A stretch of 5,042 nucleotides of DNA from Kiritimatiellia bacterium (GTDB lineage: Bacteria; Verrucomicrobiota; Kiritimatiellia; UBA8416; SLMC01). This document shows, one piece after another, positions 1-5,042 of this stretch. The stretch is taken from contig SLMC01000184.1 of the NCBI GenBank assembly GCA_007133745.1, positions 1 to 5,042 on the forward strand. The letters are read 5' to 3'. Made by a program: the position numbers and the translations under genes. The stretch's first letter is position 1. Each line of letters opens with the position of its first letter. A model generated the notes under the pieces. That model had not been told where the DNA came from. It saw only the letters and a program-made list of their open reading frames with translations, and searched no databases.

Positions 1-2
1 AT

Positions 3-920
3 ATGGATTTCGCCCTGTCAACCCATTGGAACGCGTATCGCCACAAAACGGGCGAGGCTTTGATCGAGGAAATTCTCGATCTCGGTTTCGACCGCGTGGA
101 GCTCGGGTACGATTTGACGATGGATCTCGTTGCGGGTGTGCGCAACATGATCGCGAGCAAAAGCGTGGTTTCGGGAAGCGTCCACAGTTTTTGCCCGGTC
201 CCCGTCGGCGCGCCTGCGGGCCATCCCGAACTCTTCGCTCTGGCCAGCCGGGACAGACGCATTCGGAACCTGGCGGTTCGCCACACGCTAGACACCGTGC
301 GTTTCGCGGCGGAACTGGGCGCGCGCATCGTGGTTTCGCATGCGGGCAGAGTCGACATGAAGAATTATTCCGCGAAATTGGCCCATCTGCTTGGCCGCGA
401 CCTGCAAGACACGCCGAAATACGAAAAAATCAGGATGAAAGCCATGATGCGCCGCGACAAAAAACGCGATCGGCATCTGGATGCGCTTTATGCGTCGCTG
501 GACGAGCTGCTCCCGATCCTGGAAGAACACGACATCATGCTCGCCCTTGAAAATCTGCCTTCATGGGAGGCCATTCCCACCGAACTCGAAATGCTGGACA
601 TCGCCGAACGGTACGCCGGCGGCCCCATCCGGCACTGGCACGATGTCGGACACGCCCGCATCCGCGAAGCGCTCGGTTTCGTCCATGCGGAACACTGGCT
701 GAAAAAACTGGCGGCCTGCATTGTCGGAGTCCACCTGCACGAAGCGCATGGCCCACGCGATGCGCACCGGTTTCCGCTGGAAGAAAAAACTGCGCTTTCC
801 GCTTTGAATGCGCTGCCTCGTTCTGATACGGTTTTCGTTTTCGAGCCGGCCCCCGGAACCGAACCGGCCGCCATCAGGGAATCACTCGCGCTTGTTCGGA
901 ACATCGCCCAGGCGAAATAA
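3..920 (+). CDS. Sugar phosphate isomerase/epimerase-like TIM-barrel protein
   Basis: A 305-residue protein resembling the xylose isomerase-like / AP endonuclease 2 superfamily, whose members are metal-dependent sugar isomerases, epimerases or phosphate-ester nucleases. Visible signs are a first strand FALSTHWNA (res 3-11), a helix then 'GFDRVELGYD' (28-37), 'VVSHAGR' (110-116), 'LALENLP' with E183, 'HWHDVGHARI' (211-220) with D214 and H217, 'VGVHLHEAHG' with H244/H246, and 'FVFEPAPG' with E281. The E183/D214/H217/H246/E281 set fits the usual metal ligands, so the enzyme looks intact. Length is normal for the family. A basic, lysine/arginine-rich stretch (about 139-158) sits between the third and fourth strands. 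The ATG lies two bases from the window edge, so no ribosome binding site can be seen; a start further upstream is possible, although the protein already begins at a typical first barrel strand. The next gene, gmd, follows after a repeat-bearing gap, so shared transcription is uncertain. The substrate cannot be deduced; a role in sugar metabolism for the polysaccharide locus is inference from position only. Confidence 0.8.
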   Translation: MDFALSTHWNAYRHKTGEALIEEILDLGFDRVELGYDLTMDLVAGVRNMIASKSVVSGSVHSFCPVPVGAPAGHPELFALASRDRRIRNLAVRHTLDTVRFAAELGARIVVSHAGRVDMKNYSAKLAHLLGRDLQDTPKYEKIRMKAMMRRDKKRDRHLDALYASLDELLPILEEHDIMLALENLPSWEAIPTELEMLDIAERYAGGPIRHWHDVGHARIREALGFVHAEHWLKKLAACIVGVHLHEAHGPRDAHRFPLEEKTALSALNALPRSDTVFVFEPAPGTEPAAIRESLALVRNIAQAK

Positions 921-940
921 CAGGGTGCGAAATACTCGGC

Positions 941-953
941 GCGGCAAAGCCGC
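941..953. repeat. Small GC-rich hairpin in the gap after the isomerase gene
   Basis: GCGGC-AAA-GCCGC is a perfect 5-bp inverted repeat with a 3-base loop, starting 20 bases after the stop of the upstream gene. A competing outer pairing exists between GGGTGCG (923-929) and CGCAACCC (951-958) with one bulged base. No T-run follows, so it is not a standard intrinsic terminator. It may be part of a dispersed repeat or a weak 3'-end structure. Confidence 0.4.
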
Positions 954-975
954 AACCCAAAACCATGTTTGAACA

Positions 976-1002
976 GAAGGCAACGAAGATAATGAAGGCA
1001 GA
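976..1002. repeat. 9-bp-period purine-rich repeat upstream of gmd
   Basis: Three consecutive 9-base units, GAAGGCAAC, GAAGATAAT and GAAGGCAGA, line up here. A weaker continuation of the same purine-rich period (CGCAAAGAG, AAAATGGAG, AACGCCAAG) can be seen at 1029-1055, reaching the gmd start. The pattern is degenerate, and it resembles the clearer 9-bp array in the next intergenic gap (2064-2090). Because the period is a multiple of three, it leaves an open frame that runs from an ATG at 965 into gmd; those 31 codons look like translated repeat and not like protein. Confidence 0.55.
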
Positions 1003-1042
1003 AAACAAGGTGCGCTTAAAGAATGTACCGCAAAGAGAAAAT

Positions 1043-1047
1043 GGAGA
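1043..1047 (+). promoter_or_regulatory. Ribosome binding site deciding the gmd start
   Basis: GGAGA lies 10 bases before the ATG at 1058. It supports that start over the upstream in-frame ATG at 965, which has no comparable purine motif at the right distance. It sits inside the purine-rich repeat-like sequence. Confidence 0.55.
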
Positions 1048-1057
1048 ACGCCAAGCT

Positions 1058-2038
1058 ATGAAAAAAAAGGCTTTAATTACGGGGGTGACCGGGCAGGACG
1101 GCTCCTATCTGGCGGACTTGCTTCTGGACAAGGGCTACGAGGTGATCGGCATGGTGCGACGCGCCAGCACGGAAGCCTTCGAGCGCATCGCCCATATCAA
1201 GGATCGCCTCGTCCTGAAACAGGCCGATCTTCTGGACGAGCTCTCCTTGATCAAGCTCATGGAAGAGACGCTGCCCGACGAAATCTACAACCTGGCCGCC
1301 CAGTCCTTCGTGCCCACCTCCTGGGAGCAGCCGATTCTTACCGGCGAATTTACGGCGATCGGCGTCATCCGCATGCTGGAAGCCATGCGCCGAGCCTGTC
1401 CCCGCGCCAAATTCTATCAGGCGTCCAGCAGCGAAATGTTCGGCAAAGTCCGCGAAATGCCGCAAACCGAGCAGACCCCCTTCTATCCCCGAAGCCCCTA
1501 TGGCGTCTCCAAGGTTTTCGGTCATTACATCACGGTCAACTACCGCGAAAGCTACGATCTTTTCGCCGCATCCGGCATCCTGTTCAATCATGAAAGTCCG
1601 CGGCGCGGCAAGGAATTCGTCACGCGCAAGATTTCGGACGGTGTCGCGCGCATCAAGCTGGGGCTCGCGACGGAATTGCGACTGGGCAACTTGGACGCCA
1701 AACGCGACTGGGGATTCGCCGGCGACTATGTCGAAGCCATGTGGATGATGCTGCAGCAGGACGAGCCAAACGACTTCGTGGTCGCCACCGGCATCGCCCA
1801 TTCGGTAAAAGATTTCTGCCGTATCGCCTTCGGCCATGTCGGGCTGGACTGGGAAAAGCATGTCGTGATCGACCCGGCCTTCGTGCGCCCGGCGGAAGTC
1901 GAGCACTTGCTGGGCGACAGCGCGAAAGCGCGCCAGACACTGGGCTGGCAACCGCGCGTCGATTTCGAACGGCTGGTCGCCATGATGGTCGACGCCGATC
2001 TCGAAAGACACGGGAAGAACGTGGAACGCAGAACGTGA
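1058..2038 (+). CDS. gmd: GDP-mannose 4,6-dehydratase
   Basis: A cytoplasmic extended short-chain dehydrogenase/reductase (SDR) that converts GDP-D-mannose to GDP-4-dehydro-6-deoxy-D-mannose, the branch point to GDP-D-rhamnose, GDP-L-fucose and related sugars. The 326-residue product starts MKKKALITGVTGQDGSYLA, with the Rossmann GxxGxxG at G9-G15. 'VRRAST' (33-38) matches the family's NADP(H) 2'-phosphate-binding arginines. The active site is S124/E126 in QASSSEMFG with Y148xxxK152 in YPRSPYGVSK, at the same spacing as Thr/Glu/Tyr/Lys in the E. coli enzyme (Ser replaces Thr). 'NHESPRRG' (177-184), 'RDWGFAGDYVEAMW', 'RPAEVE' (277-282) and 'LGW' (295-297) are hallmark segments. The chain is shorter than the roughly 370-residue E. 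coli form because it lacks the insert before the RPAEVE region, as other short bacterial forms do. The start at 1058 is chosen because the Rossmann strand begins there and GGAGA precedes it; an in-frame extension to 965 is repeat-derived. The following reductase gene makes a GDP-rhamnose pathway likely. Confidence 0.95.
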   Translation: MKKKALITGVTGQDGSYLADLLLDKGYEVIGMVRRASTEAFERIAHIKDRLVLKQADLLDELSLIKLMEETLPDEIYNLAAQSFVPTSWEQPILTGEFTAIGVIRMLEAMRRACPRAKFYQASSSEMFGKVREMPQTEQTPFYPRSPYGVSKVFGHYITVNYRESYDLFAASGILFNHESPRRGKEFVTRKISDGVARIKLGLATELRLGNLDAKRDWGFAGDYVEAMWMMLQQDEPNDFVVATGIAHSVKDFCRIAFGHVGLDWEKHVVIDPAFVRPAEVEHLLGDSAKARQTLGWQPRVDFERLVAMMVDADLERHGKNVERRT

Positions 2039-2063
2039 TGTTTGGTGTGTAAAATTTTTTTAC

Positions 2064-2090
2064 CACGGAATACACGGAAAACACGGAAAA
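2064..2090. repeat. Three tandem 9-bp units (CACGGAAWA) after gmd
   Basis: CACGGAATA, CACGGAAAA and CACGGAAAA follow each other without a gap, 25 bases after the gmd stop and just after a T-run (TTTTTTT, 2055-2061). On the opposite strand they would read as a repeating FSV/YSV tripeptide in one frame. This looks like a dispersed non-coding intergenic repeat, not a gene. Copy number elsewhere cannot be judged from one window. Confidence 0.75.
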
Positions 2091-2125
2091 AGTTGAGTGC
2101 AAGGGGAAAAGTGAAGCATAAGGAA

Positions 2126-2193
2126 ACTACGAAACACGCGAAAGTTTATCATGCGGAGAACATTGTTTTCGCGCTTTTCGCGTGTTTCGTAGT
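2126..2193. repeat. Perfect 18-bp inverted repeat between gmd and rmd
   Basis: ACTACGAAACACGCGAAA (2126-2143) is exactly reverse-complemented at 2176-2193, around a 32-base loop. The right arm continues inward as 9-bp units TTTTCGCGC (2166-2174), TTTTCGCGT (2175-2183) and GTTTCGTAG (2184-2192), so each arm is a short 9-bp-periodic array and the two face each other. A transcript crossing it could form a strong stem. No T-run follows either arm, so a standard intrinsic terminator is unlikely. Possible roles are an mRNA-stabilising or attenuating hairpin, or a small dispersed palindromic element of the REP kind; neither is proven. Confidence 0.75.
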
Positions 2194-2237
2194 GACTCTG
2201 TCTGTATAAGATGTGCGCTCAAGCGCGCATCATGTTC

Positions 2238-2244
2238 GGAAAGG
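2238..2244 (+). promoter_or_regulatory. Ribosome binding site for rmd
   Basis: GGAAAGG stands 5 bases before the ATG at 2250, where the Rossmann sequence MRILVTGAAG begins. It favours that start over in-frame ATGs at 2211 and 2232, whose extra residues (MCAQARIMFGKAL) do not look like part of an SDR fold. Confidence 0.55.
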
Positions 2245-2249
2245 CGCTC

Positions 2250-3179
2250 ATGCGTATTCTTGTTACAGGCGCGGCCGGTTTTGTCGGGCGCCACATGATC
2301 GATGATCTGACGCGGCACGGCCACGAGCCTTTGGCTCTGGACGTGGCGTTTCCCGACCCGACCCTCGCCGAGCCGGCTGCCCGTTTCACGGCCGACATTC
2401 GCGACAGCGCCGCCATCGAAGCGGCATTCCGAACCGCCCGGCCCGACGCATGCGTGCATCTGAGCGCCATAGCCTTCGTGCCGGACGGCGAGAATCGGCC
2501 CGAAACGATGCTTTCGGTCAATATCGCGGGCACAATGATTTTGCTCGACACGCTGAAACGCCATGCGCCCGACTGCAAAACGCTGGTGGTCTCCACCGCG
2601 CAAATCTACGCCCCGCAAGACCACGAAAGCCCGGTCGCCGAAGATGCGCCGCTGGCGCCGGCCAACCTCTACGCGGTATCCAAAGCCGCCTCCGACATCG
2701 CGGCTCTAGGCTATGCGAGGCGGTTCGGATTGCCTCTTTTGACCGCGCGTCCCAACAACCATACCGGCCCCGGCCAATCGTCCAGCTTTGTCGTTCCCGC
2801 CCTGATCCGTCAAGCCCAAGCCATTGCCGCCGGTCGGACGCCGCCCGTGATTCATGCCGGCAACCTGGAAAGCCAACGGGTCTTCGCGGATGTGCGCGAT
2901 GTCGTCGTCGCCTATCGTCTGCTGCTCGAACACGGCGCAGCGGGCGAAGCCTACAACGTCTCCGCAGGCGACAACCGGAAACTCGGCGCCATCCTCGACC
3001 GAATCTGCGCCATGGCCGGCATCGACCCGAGCCGGGAAACGGATCCGGACAAGGTCCGGCCCACGGACCGGTCGCCTGTGCTGAACACGGAAAAAATCCG
3101 GGGACAAACAGGCTGGACGCCCCGCATACCCTTCGATCAAACACTGCGCGACATGCTTGCCGAGGACGATCAGCCATGA
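2250..3179 (+). CDS. rmd: GDP-4-dehydro-6-deoxy-D-mannose reductase (GDP-D-rhamnose synthesis)
   Basis: An extended SDR of 309 residues, probably reducing the 4-keto group of the Gmd product with NAD(P)H to give GDP-D-rhamnose in the cytoplasm. Seen: Rossmann motif TGAAGFVG (res 6-13), acidic D31 at the end of the second strand (suggesting NAD use is possible), 'ADIRD' (48-52), 'HLSAIAFVP' (70-78), active-site T116 in VVSTAQIYA with Y141xxxK145 in LYAVSK, 'RPNNHTGPGQ' (167-176), 'ADVRDVVVAY', 'YNVSAG' and a final 'TGWTPRIPF'. The RPxNHxGPGQ segment and the C-terminal 'DPDKVRPTDRSP' region are what separate Rmd-like reductases from general epimerases. The neighbouring gmd strongly supports this call. 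A Tld-type reductase giving GDP-6-deoxy-D-talose, or another nucleotide-sugar reductase or epimerase, cannot be excluded because stereochemistry is not readable from sequence. The gene follows gmd after a 211-base repeat-rich gap, and its stop overlaps the next start (ATGA), so the two downstream genes are coupled. Confidence 0.85.
   Translation: MRILVTGAAGFVGRHMIDDLTRHGHEPLALDVAFPDPTLAEPAARFTADIRDSAAIEAAFRTARPDACVHLSAIAFVPDGENRPETMLSVNIAGTMILLDTLKRHAPDCKTLVVSTAQIYAPQDHESPVAEDAPLAPANLYAVSKAASDIAALGYARRFGLPLLTARPNNHTGPGQSSSFVVPALIRQAQAIAAGRTPPVIHAGNLESQRVFADVRDVVVAYRLLLEHGAAGEAYNVSAGDNRKLGAILDRICAMAGIDPSRETDPDKVRPTDRSPVLNTEKIRGQTGWTPRIPFDQTLRDMLAEDDQP
3162..3166 (+). promoter_or_regulatory. 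Ribosome binding site for the membrane protein, inside rmd
   Basis: GAGGA lies 9 bases before the ATG at 3176, within the last codons of rmd. With the ATGA stop/start overlap it points to translational coupling and fixes the start of the next gene at 3176, although the same reading frame is open far upstream inside rmd. Confidence 0.5.
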
Positions 3180-4474
3180 AAAAGAAAATCCTGTCCGTCG
3201 CGCAACTGATGCTGGGCATCGGCCTGGTCGCTCTGCTTCTGAACAACATCGACCAAAGCTCGTGGCGGATCGCCTTTGAAGTCGCCCACCCCGTCTCCGT
3301 CTCGCAAGGCAGTGTTTATACCGACGACGCCCAGCCCGTTCCCGGCCGATACACCGTGACGGAGACGGCGGACAACGCCCTTGTCCTGAACGTCCTGAAA
3401 CAGGGCAAGCTTGGACGGGACTTTCCGAATACGGGCCAGCTTACACGCGAGGACGGCATCGGACCGGAGGCCATCTCCTGGATCGGCGCCGCAACCGAAC
3501 GTCAAGGCTTTGCCCTGATCGCAACGGCGTTCAAGGTCGCGCTGACCAATGGCCATTGGCTTGCGCTCGGCGCCCTGTTGTTCGGCGTCTGCCTGTTCTT
3601 CTGTATCGTCCGATGGAACATGCTACTGAAGGCCCAGGGCCTGATGCTCCCTTTTCAGCGCGTCATGTCGCTCTATTTTGTCGGCCAGTTCTTCAACTCG
3701 TTCATGCCCGGCTCCGTCGGCGGCGATGTCATCAAAGCCTATTTCGCGGCGCGGCGCACCCGGCAGCGAAAAACCGAGGCCATTACCACGATTGTGCTCG
3801 ACCGTGTCATCGGACTGCTGGCGCTTCTGGCCATGACAGCCCTAATCATGGTCGTTTTCCTTCGCTTCTTTCTTTCGCACAGGGAAACGCGCATCGCGCT
3901 CGTGTTCAATATCGCTCTGCTCGCGGCCGCCATGGCCGGACTGATCATTGTCTTCCGCAAAAACGTGTTCGAACATTGGGCCTTCTTCAAAAAACTCAGT
4001 GAACGCACGTCGTTCGGAGCCCTGGTCAACCGTATTTACAACGCCTTTCACCTGTGCTTTCGGCATCCCGGCCTTCTGACCAAAACCATACTCCTGTCGC
4101 TGGGCAACCATCTGTCGCTCATTTTCTGCGCCTACTTTCTAGGCTCCGCGCTCGAAATCGAGATGCCTTTTCTCGACTACCTGAAAATCTTCCCCGTCAT
4201 CAACGCGATTTCCGCCATTCCGGTCACGCCGGGCGGACTGGGCACGCGGGAAGGCGCCACCGTGTTTCTGCTGGGCGTCCTCCATGTGCCCGCCGCCGCC
4301 GCCATCGCGCTTTCGCTTCTGATCTACGTGACGATCCTCGGCTGGAGCCTTATCGGCGGCATTGTCTATTGCACCTACCTCTACGGCGCCGACAAAAGCC
4401 TGCGCGACGATATGCGCTCGGCCATCGAGGAAGAAGTGGACAACAAGTCTTCGGACAAGCCCTTAACCAGGTAA
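3176..4474 (+). CDS. UPF0104 / LPG synthase TM-type flippase-like membrane protein with inserted domain
   Basis: A 432-residue integral inner-membrane protein of the 'lysylphosphatidylglycerol synthase transmembrane region/flippase-like' family. Relatives are transmembrane proteins encoded in envelope and polysaccharide loci, and in MprF the related domain moves lipids; this protein has no aminoacyl-transferase domain. Family signs: membrane segment 1 (about res 5-23), segment 2 (about 129-145) followed by 'RWNMLLKAQG', the motif FFNSFMPGSVGGDVIKAY (172-189), 'TTIVLDRVIGLLAL' (204-217), and the C-terminal 'VTPGGLGTREG' (350-360) followed by further hydrophobic helices to about 403. The tail (404-432) is charged. 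Odd: about 105 residues separate segments 1 and 2, far more than the short link usual in this family. Residues about 38-117 look soluble, with alternating strand-like pieces (SQGSVYTDD, GRYTVTET, NALVLNVLKQ) and few long hydrophobic runs. The start is set by the ATGA overlap with rmd and an upstream GAGGA. A role in transporting or modifying a lipid-linked glycan is inference from context. Confidence 0.85.
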   Translation: MKKKILSVAQLMLGIGLVALLLNNIDQSSWRIAFEVAHPVSVSQGSVYTDDAQPVPGRYTVTETADNALVLNVLKQGKLGRDFPNTGQLTREDGIGPEAISWIGAATERQGFALIATAFKVALTNGHWLALGALLFGVCLFFCIVRWNMLLKAQGLMLPFQRVMSLYFVGQFFNSFMPGSVGGDVIKAYFAARRTRQRKTEAITTIVLDRVIGLLALLAMTALIMVVFLRFFLSHRETRIALVFNIALLAAAMAGLIIVFRKNVFEHWAFFKKLSERTSFGALVNRIYNAFHLCFRHPGLLTKTILLSLGNHLSLIFCAYFLGSALEIEMPFLDYLKIFPVINAISAIPVTPGGLGTREGATVFLLGVLHVPAAAAIALSLLIYVTILGWSLIGGIVYCTYLYGADKSLRDDMRSAIEEEVDNKSSDKPLTR

Positions 4475-4497
4475 TGCGTGACAACGCCTCTTTCGCT

Positions 4498-4515
4498 CGA
4501 AGCGCCTGCGCTTTG
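4498..4515. terminator. Possible hairpin between convergent genes
   Basis: In the 60-base gap between the two converging stops, CGAAGCG and CGCTTTG pair as a 7-bp stem (one G-T pair) around CCTG. It is placed where a bidirectional terminator would be expected, but neither strand has a T-run after it, so the call is weak. Confidence 0.3.
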
Positions 4516-4534
4516 TCTGCCACATCGCAACCGT

Positions 4535-5042
4535 TCACCGGCGCTTGTTCTTCAGAATTTTCTTCGTCAGCTCGCCGAGCATCCCGGTCTCCATCCCGGC
4601 ATCCATGACAAACTTCACGACCGGCGTCAGCAGAAACACGTCCCAGCGCTTCCCGTATTTCCATTGAAAGGCATACCGTCGCAACATGAGCAGATAATAC
4701 AAGCCGATGCTCAGCCCCGCCACATGCCACCCATAGTCGCCAGCCAGGAAAATCAACGCCGCCAGAACAACGAACCGCAGCGTCAGCGAATTCTTGGCGT
4801 GATACAGCGCATGTTTTTTGGGGCTGCCGACAAACGGGACGAGCCGGACATTGCTCTTCCCGCGCTCGACAAACCACAGGAAAATCTTCCGCAACGTCCC
4901 GCGCGGCTTGTGATAGACTGTCGCGTCCGGCACGAACCGGCATTCATACAAGGCTGTCACCCTGTCCGCCAGATCCATATCCTCTCCGTAAGAGTTGACA
5001 TCCTCGATAAAGCGTCCGGCCTTGTTGAAAACTACCCGCTTA
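4535..5042 (-). CDS. Family 2 glycosyltransferase, C-terminal part (5' end beyond window)
   Basis: The open frame enters from the right edge and stops at 4535-4537 (TGA), giving about 168 residues. Reading from the edge, the protein runs ...FNKAGRFIEDVNSYGEDMDLADRV..., which is the GT-A family 2 acceptor region with the 'GED-x-DL' motif (GED at 4979-4987) that carries the catalytic base in this family. It continues with 'RFVPDATVYHKPRGTLRK' and 'WFVERGKSN', the usual segment after the catalytic domain. Two hydrophobic stretches follow (about 4739-4786 and 4682-4729), then 'RRYAFQWKYGKRW' and a basic tail ending KKILKNKRR, so the enzyme is likely anchored at the inner membrane facing the cytoplasm. 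An internal ATG at 4978 should not be taken as the start because the GED motif lies just upstream and the frame stays open to the edge. The N-terminal nucleotide-binding half is not in the window, so donor and acceptor cannot be named. Its convergent orientation means it belongs to a different transcript from gmd-rmd, but probably to the same polysaccharide locus. Confidence 0.88.
   Translation of the reverse strand, partial: KRVVFNKAGRFIEDVNSYGEDMDLADRVTALYECRFVPDATVYHKPRGTLRKIFLWFVERGKSNVRLVPFVGSPKKHALYHAKNSLTLRFVVLAALIFLAGDYGWHVAGLSIGLYYLLMLRRYAFQWKYGKRWDVFLLTPVVKFVMDAGMETGMLGELTKKILKNKRR

Noticed and set aside
1073..2011. Long minus-strand open frame opposite gmd
   Set aside because: It lies wholly over a clearly recognisable Gmd coding sequence, shows no known motif, and is explained by codon bias in GC-rich DNA.
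2051..2061. T-run after gmd as an intrinsic terminator
   Set aside because: The run TTTTTTT is not preceded by a convincing GC-rich stem between the gmd stop and the run.
2064..2193. CRISPR-like array
   Set aside because: The repeats are 9 bp and contiguous, or form a single inverted pair; there are no 20-40 bp direct repeats with unique spacers and no cas genes.
2205..2210. TATAAG as a possible -10 promoter box before rmd
   Set aside because: The sequence about 17 bases upstream (GTGTTT) is a poor -35 box and lies in the inverted repeat, so a promoter cannot be supported from sequence alone.
2450..3175. Long open frame upstream of the membrane protein start, overlapping rmd in another frame
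   Set aside because: It is the GC-rich shadow of rmd. Its translation is arginine-rich with no fold, and the real start at 3176 has an ATGA overlap, a GAGGA site and a typical first membrane segment.
2518..3249. Minus-strand open frame opposite rmd
   Set aside because: The translation is arginine/cysteine-rich low-complexity sequence typical of an antisense shadow, and it crosses two well-supported genes.
4350..4943. Minus-strand open frame overlapping the glycosyltransferase and the end of the membrane protein
   Set aside because: The overlapping frame ending at 4535 has clear glycosyltransferase motifs and membrane segments; this one has none and overlaps two real genes.

Overview
The window reads as part of a surface-polysaccharide (LPS/O-antigen or exopolysaccharide) locus from a GC-rich bacterium. 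Four plus-strand genes are followed by one convergent minus-strand gene that runs off the right edge. I cannot name the organism. The short-period 'CACGGAAAA'-type intergenic repeats remind me of environmental PVC-group genomes (for example Kiritimatiellota or Lentisphaerota) and some other metagenomic phyla, but that is a recollection and not evidence from this window.

Layout: (1) 3-920 (+), a TIM-barrel sugar-phosphate isomerase/epimerase-like protein; (2) 921-1057, a gap holding a GC-rich hairpin and a 9-bp-period repeat; (3) 1058-2038 (+), GDP-mannose 4,6-dehydratase (gmd); (4) 2039-2249, a gap with a perfect 9-bp-period triplet and a perfect 18-bp inverted repeat; (5) 2250-3179 (+), a GDP-4-dehydro-6-deoxy-D-mannose reductase-like SDR (rmd); (6) 3176-4474 (+), a UPF0104/LPG-synthase-TM-type integral membrane protein that overlaps rmd by ATGA and carries an unusual soluble insert between its first two membrane segments; (7) 4475-4534, a short convergent gap; (8) 4535-5042 (-), the C-terminal part of a family 2 glycosyltransferase with a membrane tail.

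How they fit together: Gmd dehydrates GDP-D-mannose to GDP-4-dehydro-6-deoxy-D-mannose, and Rmd reduces the keto group to give most likely GDP-D-rhamnose, a donor for glycosyltransferases like the one at the right edge. The membrane protein is translationally coupled to rmd and may act on a lipid-linked or envelope substrate, but its function is not shown by sequence. The TIM-barrel protein's substrate is unknown. GDP-mannose supply genes (manB/manC) are not in the window.

I see no CRISPR array, tRNA, rRNA, transposase or defence system. The least explained items are the insert in the membrane protein and the family of 9-bp-periodic intergenic repeats that fills both larger gaps. Otherwise this is ordinary sugar-nucleotide biosynthesis.
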